From Rhodocyclales bacterium (lineage in GTDB: Bacteria > Pseudomonadota > Gammaproteobacteria > Burkholderiales > Rhodocyclaceae): a stretch of DNA of 64,000 nucleotides. Below are positions 35,558-50,508 of the stretch, in pieces. The stretch is from the NCBI GenBank assembly GCA_016235745.1, contig JACRJA010000039.1, forward strand, positions 1-64,000, given 5' to 3'. The notes under the pieces are model-generated. The model was given only the letters and a program-made list of their open reading frames with translations. It had not been told where the DNA came from and ran no database searches. Both the position numbers and the translations under genes were made by a program. How positions within the stretch are numbered: the first letter of the stretch is position 1; each line of letters begins with the position of its first letter.

Positions 35558-36456
35558 CGCCGGGCCTCCATCAGGCGCATCTGGTAGCGGTTGAAGAGCC
35601 AGATCGGGAAGAGGATGATGAGCAACATCAGCATCGTCACCGCCGCGGCCCGCTGCCAGTCGAGGTTGATGAAGAATTCGTTCCACATCATGCGGCCGAT
35701 GTTCAGGATCGATATGCCGCCGAGCAACTCGGGGATCACGTATTCCCCCACCGCCGGGATGAAGACGAGAAGCGAGCCGGCAAGAATGCCCTCGCGCGAC
35801 AAGGGCACGGTCACCAGCCAGAAACGCTGCCACGGCCGCGCCCCCAGGTCGGCCGCCGCCTCCAGCAGCCGCCGGTCGAGCTTGACGAGGTTGGCGTACA
35901 ACGGCAGGATCATGAAGGGGATATAGCCATAGACCATGCCCACCATGAAGGAAAACTTGGTAAACATCAGCTGCAGCGGCTCATCGACGATGCCTGCCCA
36001 CAACAGGAACTGGTTGATCAAGCCGTTGGCATCGAGAATGTTCTTCCAGGCATAGATGCGGATGAGGAACGGCGTCCAGAATGGCAGCATGATGAGCATC
36101 AGCATCACCGGCCGCAGCGTAGGAAAACTCTGGGCCAGAAAATAAGCGAAGGGATAGCCGATGAGAAGGCACAGCAAGGTCGTCAGCAGGGCATATCCCA
36201 CCGACGAGAGATAGGTGAGCAGATAGACGTCGTCCTGCATCACGCTCAGATAGGCATCGAAATGCAGCTTGATGCTGAGCGTGCCCTCCTCCAGCCACGA
36301 GATCAGCGGCTCGAATCCCACCCCGACGGCATCGGCGTGCGAGAAGCTGATCTTGAGCAAAATGAGAAAGGGCAACAACAAAAAGACGAAAAGGAAAAAC
36401 TGCGGCACGCCGATCACGAACCAGCGACCGGACGGCAACCAGGAACGACGCAGCAT
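35554..36456 (-). CDS. potH: Putrescine/spermidine ABC transporter permease PotH-like
   Basis: 300 residues, six spans, start at ATG 36456 with GGAG just upstream. The EAA loop is LEAAADLGARPWQRFWLVTV. PFWTPFLIRIYAWKNILDAN and FIPAVGEYVIPELLGG are conserved in PotB/PotH permeases. It is the second permease of the polyamine importer, encoded 23 bases after potG. Confidence 0.91.
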   Translation of the reverse strand: MLRRSWLPSGRWFVIGVPQFFLFVFLLLPFLILLKISFSHADAVGVGFEPLISWLEEGTLSIKLHFDAYLSVMQDDVYLLTYLSSVGYALLTTLLCLLIGYPFAYFLAQSFPTLRPVMLMLIMLPFWTPFLIRIYAWKNILDANGLINQFLLWAGIVDEPLQLMFTKFSFMVGMVYGYIPFMILPLYANLVKLDRRLLEAAADLGARPWQRFWLVTVPLSREGILAGSLLVFIPAVGEYVIPELLGGISILNIGRMMWNEFFINLDWQRAAAVTMLMLLIILFPIWLFNRYQMRLMEARR

Positions 36457-36479
36457 GGCGATCTCCTGCAGCGGACGTT

Positions 36480-37601
36480 TCACTCGACGATGACCACCGG
36501 CGCCGACGGCATCCAATGCGCCGTCACGCGCGCTCCGGGCTCATGAGGCTCCTCGTAGCGATCGACGTTGGCGACGGTGACGCGCACGCGACGTCCCGTG
36601 GACGATTCGATCTCATAGGCGGTATAGCTGCCCATGTAGCTGCGCGCCGCCACCGTCCCCTGTACGGCGTTGTAGGGATAATCCTGCCAGCCGGGCTCGA
36701 GCGAGATCTTCTCGGGGCGCAAGGCCACGGTGAGGTTCATCCCCTGTTGCCCCTCCACACCGTGCCCGACGTGGAACAGGCACTCCGGCGTCTGGATCTC
36801 GCAGTAATGCGGCTCATCGACCACGAGCTCACCGTCGAAGAGGTTGACGCTGCCGATGAAATCGGCCACGAAGCGGTTCTTCGGGTTCTCATAGACCTCA
36901 CTGGGCGTGCCGATCTGCAAGAAACGCCCTTCACGCATCACCGCGAGGCGATCGGCCATCGTCATCGCCTCTTCCTGGTCATGGGTGACGATGACGCAGG
37001 TGAGTCCCACCTGTCGCAAAATGCTCACGAGTTCCATCTGGGTACGCTCGCGCAGCTTGCGATCCAGCGCCCCCATCGGCTCATCGAGCAACAGCAGCTT
37101 GGGACGCTTGGCCAGGCTGCGCGCCAGCGCCACGCGCTGCTGCTGCCCCCCCGAGAGCTGATGCGGCTTTCTTTTGGCATAAGGCTTGAGCTGCACCAGA
37201 TCCAGCATCTGCTCGACGCGCTCGGCGATCTGCGCCTTGGGCATCCCCTCGCGCTTGAGGCCGAACGCGATGTTGTCATACACCGTCAGATGCGGGAAGA
37301 GAGCGTAGGACTGAAACATCATGTTGATCGGCCGCTCGTAAGGCGGCAGAGCCGTGATGTCCTGCCCGTCGAGTACGATGCGCCCGGCCGTCGGCACCTC
37401 GAAACCGGCCAGCATCCGCAGCAGCGTCGTCTTGCCGCAGCCCGACGAACCGAGCAGGGCAAAGATCTCGCCCTGCTCGATGGCCAGACTCACATTGTTG
37501 ACGGCAACGACTTCGTCATACTCTTTTCGAATCGACTCGATCTTCAGGAAATCGGGCGCCCCCCCGGCGGCATCGGCGCGAGCAGCGACGGTCTGGTTCA
37601 T
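36480..37601 (-). CDS. potG: Polyamine ABC transporter ATP-binding protein PotG-like
   Basis: 373 residues. Walker A is LLGSSGCGKTTLLRMLAG, the Q-loop NMMFQSYALFPHLTV, the signature HQLSGGQQQRVALARSLA, Walker B LLLLDEPMGALDR, and the switch His is in VIVTHDQEEAMTMADR. A C-terminal TOBE-type regulatory domain carries NLTVALRPEKISLE. It energises the PotHI permease. A 94-base gap with a hairpin separates it from potF upstream. Confidence 0.93.
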   Translation of the reverse strand: MNQTVAARADAAGGAPDFLKIESIRKEYDEVVAVNNVSLAIEQGEIFALLGSSGCGKTTLLRMLAGFEVPTAGRIVLDGQDITALPPYERPINMMFQSYALFPHLTVYDNIAFGLKREGMPKAQIAERVEQMLDLVQLKPYAKRKPHQLSGGQQQRVALARSLAKRPKLLLLDEPMGALDRKLRERTQMELVSILRQVGLTCVIVTHDQEEAMTMADRLAVMREGRFLQIGTPSEVYENPKNRFVADFIGSVNLFDGELVVDEPHYCEIQTPECLFHVGHGVEGQQGMNLTVALRPEKISLEPGWQDYPYNAVQGTVAARSYMGSYTAYEIESSTGRRVRVTVANVDRYEEPHEPGARVTAHWMPSAPVVIVE

Positions 37602-37643
37602 GACGGTGCCGAAACTCCTCGGAAAACGAAGGGAAAAAGATTT

Positions 37644-37667
37644 GCGCCCCGGCCTAGACCAGGGCGC
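37644..37667 (-). terminator. Hairpin between potF and potG, possible attenuator
   Basis: On the minus strand GCGCCC and GGGCGC pair, extended by two pairs after one mismatch, with a 6-base loop. The minus strand then reads AAATCTTTTTCCC. A partial terminator or stability element after the binding-protein gene is common in ABC importer operons and would keep PotF more abundant than PotGHI. Strength not known. Confidence 0.45.
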
Positions 37668-37695
37668 GTGCGGCTCACTTCATGCGAAACTTCAT

Positions 37696-38850
37696 TCAGC
37701 GATTGGTACGGAATTTCGTATAGTACTGCGTCACCAAGCGCCTTTCCTCGTTGCTATAGACTTTCGGCGGACGGAGCTTGCGCATCAGTTCCGGCTTGAG
37801 GAAGACGGCGTCGTTGCTCTTGATCGAGGCGTCGACATGCGGCAAGGAAGCCGGCACCGGGTTGGCATAGAAAACGGTATTGGTATCGGCAGCGATCGCC
37901 TCCGGCTGCAAGCGATAGTCGAGGAACTTGTAGGCATTGTCGACGTGCTTCGCATCGGCCGGGATCGCCACCGTATCGACGAGCAGCACCCCGCCGTGCG
38001 TGGGCGGGAACACCTTGATGTTCACCCCGTTCTTCGCTTCCTTGGCCCGGTTGGCGGCGATGCCGATGTCGCCGGACCAGCCGAAGGACAGGCAGAGATT
38101 GCCGCCGGCCAGGTCGTTGATGTAGCCGCTCGAGGAGAGCTGCGTCACGTAGGGTCGAATCTTGCCGACCATCTCCCAGGCGCGACGGAAGTCCTCCCGA
38201 TCGTGGCTCTCCACGGGGATGTTCAGGTAATTGAACGCCGCTTCCATGATGTCGCCGCCGGAATCGAGCAGGGAGATGCCGCAGCTCTTCAGTTTGCTCG
38301 CATACTCGGGCTTGAAGAGCAGATCCCAGGGATTCTCGGGCATGGGCATCCCCTCGAGCGCCTTTTGCACCTTGTCGACGTTGATCCCCACCGTGGTATA
38401 GCCCCACATCCAGGGAATGAGGTACTGGTTGCCGGGGTCCATCGTCGCGAGCAGCTTCATGAGCTCGGGATCGAGGTTCTTGTAGTTGGGGATCTTGGAT
38501 TTGTCGATCGGCTTGAAGAATCCCGCCTTGATCTCGATCGCCGCCCAGTTGGCCGAAGGCACGACGATGTCGTAGCCGGTGTTACCCGCGGCGAGCTTGG
38601 CAAACAACGTCTCGTTCGAATCGAAGGTGTCGTAGCGCACCTTGATTCCGGTTTCCTTCTCGAAATTGGACAGGGTGCTCGGGGCGATGTAATCCGACCA
38701 GTTGTAGATATTGAGCTGCTGGTCGTCCGAAGCCGCCTGCGCCATACCCACCGCCGCGCAGCACGTCAACGCCGCCGCTGCCGCCACGCGCCGCCACGAC
38801 ACGGCGGCAGCTTTCACGAACGGCAACCGTCCGAAAAAGGTCTGCAACAT
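37696..38850 (-). CDS. potF: Periplasmic putrescine/spermidine-binding protein PotF-like
   Basis: 384 residues. The ATG at 38850 follows AGGAGG. A signal peptide runs to about residue 39 (AAALTCCAAVGMAQA). The mature part starts with QQLNIYNWSDYIAPSTLSNF, the polyamine-binding fold start with its ligand-contacting Trp-Ser-Asp-Tyr, and continues with GYDIVVPSANWAA and NYLNIPVES. It delivers polyamine to PotGHI. The 266-base gap upstream holds TGATCC-N19-GGATCA as a modest inverted repeat but no convincing promoter. Confidence 0.93.
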   Translation of the reverse strand: MLQTFFGRLPFVKAAAVSWRRVAAAAALTCCAAVGMAQAASDDQQLNIYNWSDYIAPSTLSNFEKETGIKVRYDTFDSNETLFAKLAAGNTGYDIVVPSANWAAIEIKAGFFKPIDKSKIPNYKNLDPELMKLLATMDPGNQYLIPWMWGYTTVGINVDKVQKALEGMPMPENPWDLLFKPEYASKLKSCGISLLDSGGDIMEAAFNYLNIPVESHDREDFRRAWEMVGKIRPYVTQLSSSGYINDLAGGNLCLSFGWSGDIGIAANRAKEAKNGVNIKVFPPTHGGVLLVDTVAIPADAKHVDNAYKFLDYRLQPEAIAADTNTVFYANPVPASLPHVDASIKSNDAVFLKPELMRKLRPPKVYSNEERRLVTQYYTKFRTNR

Positions 38851-39116
38851 CTCGTCGCCTCCTTTGCTGAAAAAGGGAAAAAACCGTGCCCCCACGGCTT
38901 GCGCTCGCCTCGCACGCGCCTGGATTCGGCCGACGCGGACAAGCGCGAAGTGTAGCAAACCCCGAGCCCGAGCGGGGCATCCACGAAATGATCCGTAAAA
39001 AATTTTCCCGATAGGATCAAACAACGAAACGGACTGAAAACAAAAAGAAAATTCGATTGGACAGAAAGCCTGGCAGAACCTACGCTGGACACAGTAAACC
39101 CAGGCAGGACAAAGCC

Positions 39117-39398
39117 ATGTTGACCTTACGCGACTGCCTCGACTACTGCAGCCTCACCGAAGAAGAAATCGGGCTGCTGGCCGAGCATCATGACCTCCCC
39201 GCCGAAGCCGCCGGCCTCATCGCCTGCAGCCTCTCCCAATCCGACGAAGGCATCGTCGTGCTGACCAACTGGCTGCTCGAGATCGCCGAGCGCGCCATCG
39301 AAGACGGCAACGCCGCCAAGGCGCGGCAGGCGCACGAAGCCTGCAAGCGGCTGCTCGCCGATCACCCCCTGCGAGCCTCTGCCGGCACCGGTTCATGA
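39117..39398 (+). CDS. Small conserved protein of unknown function
   Basis: 93 residues starting at ATG 39117. It is acidic and helical: DYCSLTEEEIGLLAEHHDLP, then WLLEIAERAIEDGNAAKARQ, with four Cys residues and no signal or membrane segment. The sequence resembles small hypothetical proteins often annotated in betaproteobacteria, but I cannot name a function. It overlaps the convergent rarA gene by six bases at the stop codons. No neighbouring gene shares its strand. Confidence 0.6.
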   Translation: MLTLRDCLDYCSLTEEEIGLLAEHHDLPAEAAGLIACSLSQSDEGIVVLTNWLLEIAERAIEDGNAAKARQAHEACKRLLADHPLRASAGTGS

Positions 39399-40694
39399 GC
39401 GGCGCCGCTGCGCCTGCGCGTCCAGTTCGCGCAGGTGTTCGAGCTTGGCGCGGATCTTCGCTTCCAGCCCCCGTTCCACCGGTCGGTACCAGCGCTGCGG
39501 CGCCATCCCGTCGGGGAAATAGCGCTCGCCGGCAGCGTACCCTTCCGGCTCGTCGTGCGGATAGCGGTAGGTCTTGCCGAAACCCAGTTCCTTCATGAGC
39601 CGGGTGGGGGCGTTGCGCAGATGCAACGGCACCGGACGCGAGCCGTCCTGGCGCACGAAAGCGCGCGCCGCGTTGTAGGCGAGGTAGACGGCGTTCGATT
39701 TCGGCGCGCAGGCCAGATACACCACCGCCTCGGCAAGCGCCAGCTCCCCTTCGGGAGACCCCAGCCGCTCATAGGCGGCGCAGGCATCGAGCGCGAGCGT
39801 CAGCGCCCGCGGATCGGCAAGCCCCACGTCTTCGCTGGCCATGCGCACGATGCGCCGTCCCAGATAGAGCGGATCGGCCCCGCCGTCGAGCATGCGCACG
39901 AACCAGTAAAGGGCTGCGTCGGGGTCGGAACCGCGCACCGCCTTGTGCAGGGCCGAGATCTGGTCATAGAAAGCGTCGCCCCCCTTGTCGAAGCGCCGCA
40001 GCCGCTCGCCCATCACCGAGCGCGCGAACGGCACGTCGATCACTGCCTGCCCGCGGGCGCGGGCCGCCTGCCACAGCCATTCCACGTCGTTCAGCAGCCG
40101 CCGCGCGTCCCCATCGGCGAGTTCGACGAGCATGACGCGCGCCGCCTCGTCCAAGGGCACCGCATCCTGCGGAAACCGCGCCTCGGCCCGGGCGAGCAGG
40201 GCAGTGAGCGCCGTTGCGTCCAGAGGCTCGAGCCGCAGCACTGTGGTGCGCGACAGCAGGGCCGAATTCACTTCGAAGGAAGGATTTTCCGTCGTCGCGC
40301 CGATGAAGGTGACCAGCCCTTCCTCGACCTGGTGCAGGAAGGCGTCCTGCTGCGCCTTGTTGAAGCGGTGCACCTCGTCGACGAAGAGCACCGTCGTGCC
40401 GCCGCGCTCGCGCTCGGCGCGCGCCTCGTCGATGGCCGCGCGGATCTCCTTCACTCCGGCCATGACGGCCGAAAGCGCGATGAAGCGCGCCCCTACCGCC
40501 TGCGCGAGCAGACGCGCGAGCGTCGTCTTTCCTACGCCGGGCGGCCCCCACAGGATCATGGAGAAGAGCCGCCCCTGCTCCCAGGCGACCCGCAGCGGCT
40601 TGCCCGGCCCGAGCAAGTGCTCCTGCCCCACCACCTCGTCGAGGTGCTGCGGGCGCATGCGCTCGGCAAGCGGCGCGCGCGCTTCCCCGCTCAT
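39393..40694 (-). CDS. rarA: Replication-associated recombination protein RarA (MgsA)
   Basis: 433 residues. AAA+ ATPase: Walker A ILWGPPGVGKTTLARLL, Walker B TVLFVDEVHRFNKAQQD, sensor VTFIGATTENPSFEVN. The C-terminal tetramerisation region includes SEDVGLADPRALTLALD and PKSNAVYLAYNAA. RarA acts at stalled forks with SSB. The ATG at 40694 overlaps the lolA stop by ATGA, the usual lolA-rarA pairing; the much longer open frame upstream is spurious. Confidence 0.95.
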   Translation of the reverse strand: MSGEARAPLAERMRPQHLDEVVGQEHLLGPGKPLRVAWEQGRLFSMILWGPPGVGKTTLARLLAQAVGARFIALSAVMAGVKEIRAAIDEARAERERGGTTVLFVDEVHRFNKAQQDAFLHQVEEGLVTFIGATTENPSFEVNSALLSRTTVLRLEPLDATALTALLARAEARFPQDAVPLDEAARVMLVELADGDARRLLNDVEWLWQAARARGQAVIDVPFARSVMGERLRRFDKGGDAFYDQISALHKAVRGSDPDAALYWFVRMLDGGADPLYLGRRIVRMASEDVGLADPRALTLALDACAAYERLGSPEGELALAEAVVYLACAPKSNAVYLAYNAARAFVRQDGSRPVPLHLRNAPTRLMKELGFGKTYRYPHDEPEGYAAGERYFPDGMAPQRWYRPVERGLEAKIRAKLEHLRELDAQAQRRRS

Positions 40695-41343
40695 CGGCGC
40701 CCCGGGCGGTTTTCCAGCACCTTGGTGCCGGGCGGCGGCGTGAAGGCGAACTCCTCGGGCGACACCGACCACATCCGCCGGAACTCGGTGAACACGATCT
40801 CGCTCGTCTGGCCGAAATGATCCTCGATGCGCATGCGCCGCAACTGCTCCCCTTCGCCTTCTACCACGACGCGCACGATGCCGGCTTCGGCCGAGCGCGC
40901 CCGCAGGCGCACCGCCCAGCGCTCCCCTTCCACTTCTCCCCCCTCGGGGGCGAACTCGCGGTGCAACGCCTGAGCGTCGGCGAGAATCGCCACCGGCGAG
41001 CCCGAGAGCGCCTGCGTAAGCGGCGTCACCACCACTTGCTCCAGATCGGCGTCCCACACCTGCACGGTCTTGCCGTCGCTCACCACCAGCTGCTGCGCCG
41101 GCGCCGTCACCTCCCAGCGAAAACGGCTCGGCCGCTCATAGACGAACCGCCCCTCGGAGCGTTGCACCGCCCGTCCCTGCGGGTCGAGCACCTCCTGGCG
41201 GAAACGCCCCTGCGCTGCGCTCGTCTGCGTCACGAAAGATTCGAGCCGCCGCACCGCCTCCTCGGCCACGCCCGGCTGGGCGATGGCCACTCCGGCAGCC
41301 AGCGTCGCCCACAGCGCCAGCACCCATCCCGAAAAAACGCGCT

Positions 41344-41347
<4 letters not shown>
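40691..41347 (-). CDS. lolA: Outer-membrane lipoprotein carrier LolA
   Basis: 218 residues with a signal peptide ([18 protein letters not shown]). [17 protein letters not shown] opens the LolA barrel, and [20 protein letters not shown] is the diagnostic block. LolA ferries lipoproteins across the periplasm to LolB; in this organism it would act on products matured by lspA (22157). It overlaps ftsK and rarA by four bases each. Confidence 0.94.
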
Positions 41348-44923
<3,576 letters not shown>

Positions 44924-44928
44924 ATCCC

Positions 44929-45543
44929 ATGGCCCGCCCGCGCCCGCCGGCCTGGGCGGCCCCCTTGGCCGCGCTCAAAAAGGGAAAGACCGCCCCGCCC
45001 GGCTCCGCTCCCCCGCCGGCGCCTGGCGAAGACGCCGATTGGCGCGCGGGCGTCAAGCCGCTCTCCTTCACCCCCCGGGTGGAGCCCGAACGCCCGCGCC
45101 CGGCGCCGGTGCCGCGGCAAAAACTCGCCGACGAACGCGCCATCCTCGCCGAAGAGCTGCTCGCCCCGCTGGACCTCGAAGACTGGCTGGAAGCGGACGA
45201 AGAGACGCATTTTTTGCGTCCCGGCGTACCGCGGCGCGTGCTCACCGACCTACGGCGCAGCCGCTGGGCGCTGCAAGGCGAAGTCGACCTGCATGGCCTC
45301 ACGCGGATCGAGGCGCGCGAGGAGCTCTCGGCCTACCTCGCCCGCGCCCGGCGCCAGGGGCTGCGCTGCATCCGCGTCATCCACGGCAAGGGGCTGCGCT
45401 CGCCGGGCGGCTTTTCCGTGCTGCGCCACCTATCGCGGCGCTGGCTGGCGCAGCGCGACGAGATTCTCGCCTTCTGCGAAGCCCCGCCCACCCGCGGCGG
45501 CAGCGGCGCGCTCATCGTGCTGCTGCGCGCGCCCCGCGAGTGA
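44929..45543 (+). CDS. Smr-domain protein
   Basis: 204 residues. A Pro-rich N-terminus is followed by a C-terminal Smr domain (about 120-200): EVDLHGLTRIEAREELSAYL, then CIRVIHGKGLRSPGG, the LDLHG and HGKG motifs that define it. Stand-alone Smr proteins are nucleases or nucleic-acid binders; some cleave mRNA at collided ribosomes. It lacks a MutS part. It is convergent with glnB at a distance of six bases. Confidence 0.88.
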   Translation: MARPRPPAWAAPLAALKKGKTAPPGSAPPPAPGEDADWRAGVKPLSFTPRVEPERPRPAPVPRQKLADERAILAEELLAPLDLEDWLEADEETHFLRPGVPRRVLTDLRRSRWALQGEVDLHGLTRIEAREELSAYLARARRQGLRCIRVIHGKGLRSPGGFSVLRHLSRRWLAQRDEILAFCEAPPTRGGSGALIVLLRAPRE

Positions 45544-45549
45544 ATCGGC

Positions 45550-47525
<1,976 letters not shown>

Positions 47526-47540
47526 CCCGTCTGCACCGTT

Positions 47541-48074
47541 TTACTGCGCCGACGAAGCGTTCTTCACGCCGGCGAGGATCTCCTGCTTGGCTTCCTCGAC
47601 GCCCGCCCAGCCGAGCACCTTGACCCACTTGCCCGGCTCCAGGTCCTTGTAGTGCTCGAAGAAATGCACGGTCTGTTTCAGCAGCAGCTCCGGCAGGTCC
47701 TCGAGCGACTGGACCTTGTCGTAGAGGGGCGTGAGCTTGGACACCGGCACCGCCACCACCTTGGCATCGACACCCGACTCGTCCTCCATCTTCAGCAGAC
47801 CCACCGGGCGGCAGCGGATCACCACCCCCGGCTGCAGCGGGAACGGCGTGACCACGAGCACGTCGACCGGATCGCCATCCCCGGCCACCGTGTGCGGCAC
47901 ATAGCCGTAATTGAGCGGATAGCGCATCGTCGTGCCCATGAAGCGATCGACGAAAATGGCGCCGCTATCCTTGTCCACCTCGAACTTGATCGGATCGGAC
48001 TGCGCCGGGATCTCGATGATGACGTTGATGTCGTTGGGCACGTCCTTGCCGGCGGAAACGCGTTCGAAAGCCAT
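47541..48074 (-). CDS. ppa: Inorganic pyrophosphatase, family I
   Basis: 177 residues. Metal-binding motifs are visible: [15 protein letters not shown], then [20 protein letters not shown] with the DGDPxD signature, and [16 protein letters not shown]. The ATG at 48074 has GGAG upstream. It pulls biosynthetic reactions by hydrolysing pyrophosphate in the cytoplasm. The 218-base gap upstream to the next gene holds nothing I can identify. Confidence 0.95.
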   Translation of the reverse strand: MAFERVSAGKDVPNDINVIIEIPAQSDPIKFEVDKDSGAIFVDRFMGTTMRYPLNYGYVPHTVAGDGDPVDVLVVTPFPLQPGVVIRCRPVGLLKMEDESGVDAKVVAVPVSKLTPLYDKVQSLEDLPELLLKQTVHFFEHYKDLEPGKWVKVLGWAGVEEAKQEILAGVKNASSAQ

Positions 48075-48292
48075 GGAAACTCCTCCCTCGTACAAAAAAA
48101 CCGCGGCCGGAAACAATCCGGCCTGACCGGAGAGGATTATATAACGCCCCCTGCCGCATGAACGCGCCCGCCGCCAAACGCCTCATGGCGCTGTAGCGGG
48201 GGTTTTGCGGATCGCAGACTTTGAGCGAGCGCGTTGCCACGCTAGCGGCTTTGGTCTCGCCGCCATGCTCGCCCCAGGCGTATGCGCATCGT

Positions 48293-48997
48293 TCAGATGT
48301 GACAGACCACGCCCTGCCAGATCATTCCCCCCATCTGCGGCGCGCGCCACAGGCCGAGCAGCCCGAAGGCGATCACCAAGAGGCCCGCGGCGCGGCGCAC
48401 CCAGGGATGTCCCGCCACGTCGCGAAAGCGGCGCAGCAGAAGCCCGGCGGCGAGCAGGTTCGGCAGCGTCCCCAAGCCGAAAGCGAGCATCACCCCGGCG
48501 CCGCGCACGCCATCGCCAGAGAGCAGCGCCGTGGCGAGCACGCTATAGACGAGCCCGCAAGGCAGAAAACCCCACAGCAAGCCCAACGGAAACGCCTGCG
48601 CCACGGAACGCACCGGCAGGAAACGGCGCGTGGCCGGCTGCACCCGGCGCCAGAGGCGGTGACCGGCGCGCTCGAACGGCGCGAGCCAGCGCGTCTGGCC
48701 GAGGAAATAGAGCCCCATGGCCACCAGCATGAGGTTGGCGAGCACGTAGAGCGTGAGCTGCACTGGCAGCACCCCTTCGAGCATTCCGCCGATCGCCCCC
48801 AGCCAACCCAACAGCGCCCCGAGGACGGTGTAGGTCGTGATACGGCCGAAGTTGTAGGCCAGATGCAGCGGCCACTTCGCCCCCTGCGGCGCCGTCTGCA
48901 GCGACAGGGCGCCGACGATGCCGCCGCACATGCCCAGGCAATGCACCCCGCCCAGGAGCCCGATGAGGAAGACCGCGAGAAAACCGCCCCAAGCCAC
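48293..48997 (-). CDS. Sulfite exporter TauE/SafE-like membrane protein (cbb3-cluster associated)
   Basis: 234 residues, six membrane spans. FLIGLLGGVHCLGMCGGIVG near the start carries the HCxGMCGG motif, and FPLGLLWGFLPCGLVYSVLA a second Cys in a PCGLVY motif. This DsbD-like/COG2836 type is often found in betaproteobacterial clusters with cbb3 oxidase, hemN and fnr. The paired Cys motifs suggest metal or thiol handling across the inner membrane, perhaps copper for the oxidase, but that is not proven. It begins 9 bases after the hemN stop, so it is likely co-transcribed. Confidence 0.78.
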   Translation of the reverse strand: MAWGGFLAVFLIGLLGGVHCLGMCGGIVGALSLQTAPQGAKWPLHLAYNFGRITTYTVLGALLGWLGAIGGMLEGVLPVQLTLYVLANLMLVAMGLYFLGQTRWLAPFERAGHRLWRRVQPATRRFLPVRSVAQAFPLGLLWGFLPCGLVYSVLATALLSGDGVRGAGVMLAFGLGTLPNLLAAGLLLRRFRDVAGHPWVRRAAGLLVIAFGLLGLWRAPQMGGMIWQGVVCHI

Positions 48998-49006
48998 GCC
49001 GCCGCC

Positions 49007-50410
49007 TCAGATCACGCGCGAATAGCGCGCCCGCTCGCGGTCGTGGCGCAGATAGCGGTCGAACACCATGGCGATCGCCCGCACCAGCAGCCGCCCCGGC
49101 GGCAGCACTGTGATCCAGCGCTCCCCGATCTCCACCAGCCCCGCCTCGGCCATACGCTCCAAGTCCTGCAATTCCGGCGCGAAATAATGGCGGAAGTCGA
49201 TGAGGTGCGCGATCTCGATCGATTCGATCGACAGCTCGAAATGGCACATCAACGCCTGGATGATGGAGCGGCGCAACACGTCGTCGGCGGTCAGCTCCAC
49301 CCCGCGCAGCACCGGCAGCTCACCGCGCTCGAGCGCGTCGTAGTAGTCTTCCTCGGTTTTGTGGTTTTGCGCGTAAATGGCGCCCAGCTTGCTGATGGAG
49401 GAGATGCCAAACGCGATCATGTCGCACTCGGCCTGGGTCGAGTAGCCCTGGAAATTGCGGTGCAGGCGCCCCTGCTGCTGGGCGATCGTCAGCTCATCGT
49501 CGGGCTTGGCGAAGTGGTCCATGCCGATATAGACGTAGCCGGCATCGACCAGGCGCTCGATGGCGTACTTCATGATGCCGAGCTTGTCGGCCGCCGCGGG
49601 CAGGGCCGCCTCCTCGATGCGCCGCTGCGGCTTGAAGAGGCGCGGCAGGTGCGCGTAGCTGTAGAGCGAGAGGCGATCGGGCGAGAGTTCGATCACCCGC
49701 TCGAGGGTGGCGGCAAAGCGCTCCACCGTCTGATGCGGCAAGCCATAGATGAGGTCCATGCTCACCGACTTGAAGCCATTGCCGCGCGCCGCCTCCAGCA
49801 CCGAGGCCGTCTCGTCGAAACTCTGGATGCGATTGACCGCCGCCTGCACCAGCGGGTCGAAGTCCTGCACCCCGATGCTCATACGGTTGAATCCGAGCTC
49901 GGCGAGCAGCGCCACCTGTGCCGCATCCACCTTGCGCGGGTCGACCTCGATGGAAAATTCGCCATGCTCGGCGAGCTGGAAACGCGCCTGGATCGCCGCC
50001 ATCAAGCGGCGCATCTCGTCTTCGGCAAGGAAAGTGGGCGTGCCGCCGCCCAGGTGCAGCTGGGTGACCTCGCGCCCGCCGGCCAGATGGCGGTCGACCA
50101 GCTCGATCTCGCGCTCGAGGAAATCGAGATAGCGCGCGCTGCGGGAATGATCCTTGGTGATGATCTTGTTGCAGGCGCAATAGTAACAAATCGTATTGCA
50201 GAAGGGGATGTGCACGTATAATGACAACGGCCGGTTGAGCCCCCCCACTTCGCGGCTGCCAAGCCAGCGGGCATACTGCGCCGGCCCGAAGGCTTCGACG
50301 AAGCGATCGGCCGTGGGATAAGAGGTGTAGCGCGGCCCGCTGATGTCGAAACGACGGATCAGTTCCGGGTCGACGACGAGACGATGGGTTTCCTGCATCG
50401 CGGTGCTCAT
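49007..50410 (-). CDS. hemN: Oxygen-independent coproporphyrinogen III oxidase
   Basis: 467 residues. The radical-SAM Cys motif is YVHIPFCNTICYYCACNKII. QLHLGGGTPTFLAEDEMRRL and DLIYGLPHQTVERFA are typical. The enzyme makes protoporphyrinogen IX without oxygen, supplying heme for cbb3 oxidase and other cytochromes. I start at ATG 50410; the TTG at 50425 touches the GGAGG and is unlikely, and ATG 50401 is another option. It is divergent from fnr with an FNR box between. Confidence 0.94.
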   Translation of the reverse strand: MSTAMQETHRLVVDPELIRRFDISGPRYTSYPTADRFVEAFGPAQYARWLGSREVGGLNRPLSLYVHIPFCNTICYYCACNKIITKDHSRSARYLDFLEREIELVDRHLAGGREVTQLHLGGGTPTFLAEDEMRRLMAAIQARFQLAEHGEFSIEVDPRKVDAAQVALLAELGFNRMSIGVQDFDPLVQAAVNRIQSFDETASVLEAARGNGFKSVSMDLIYGLPHQTVERFAATLERVIELSPDRLSLYSYAHLPRLFKPQRRIEEAALPAAADKLGIMKYAIERLVDAGYVYIGMDHFAKPDDELTIAQQQGRLHRNFQGYSTQAECDMIAFGISSISKLGAIYAQNHKTEEDYYDALERGELPVLRGVELTADDVLRRSIIQALMCHFELSIESIEIAHLIDFRHYFAPELQDLERMAEAGLVEIGERWITVLPPGRLLVRAIAMVFDRYLRHDRERARYSRVI

Positions 50411-50460
50411 GAACGCCTGCGGCAACCTCCATAATATGGCACGAAACGGCCGACGATGAG

Positions 50461-50474
50461 TTGACCGCCATCAA
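50461..50474. promoter_or_regulatory. FNR box between hemN and fnr
   Basis: TTGACCGCCATCAA differs from the consensus TTGAT-N4-ATCAA at one base. It lies 50 bases before the hemN start and 35 bases before the fnr start, so FNR could control both. Autoregulation of fnr and FNR control of hemN are known in other proteobacteria. Confidence 0.65.
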
Positions 50475-50508
50475 CGAAAACGTTTCCTTTTACCCCCAGA
50501 GAAGCGCC

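Noticed and set aside
36516-37799. 427-residue plus-strand frame opposite potG, and similar long frames opposite nadE, phaC, ftsK and ccoI
   Set aside because: Each lies opposite a gene with clear catalytic motifs and shows none itself.
48075-48292. Possible small gene or RNA upstream of ppa
   Set aside because: No frame with a ribosome site, no strong hairpin with T-tract, no tRNA-like fold recognised; left unassigned.
50461-50508. TTG start that would extend fnr by 16 residues
   Set aside because: It begins inside the FNR box and adds no FNR-family sequence; ATG 50509 gives the normal N-terminus.
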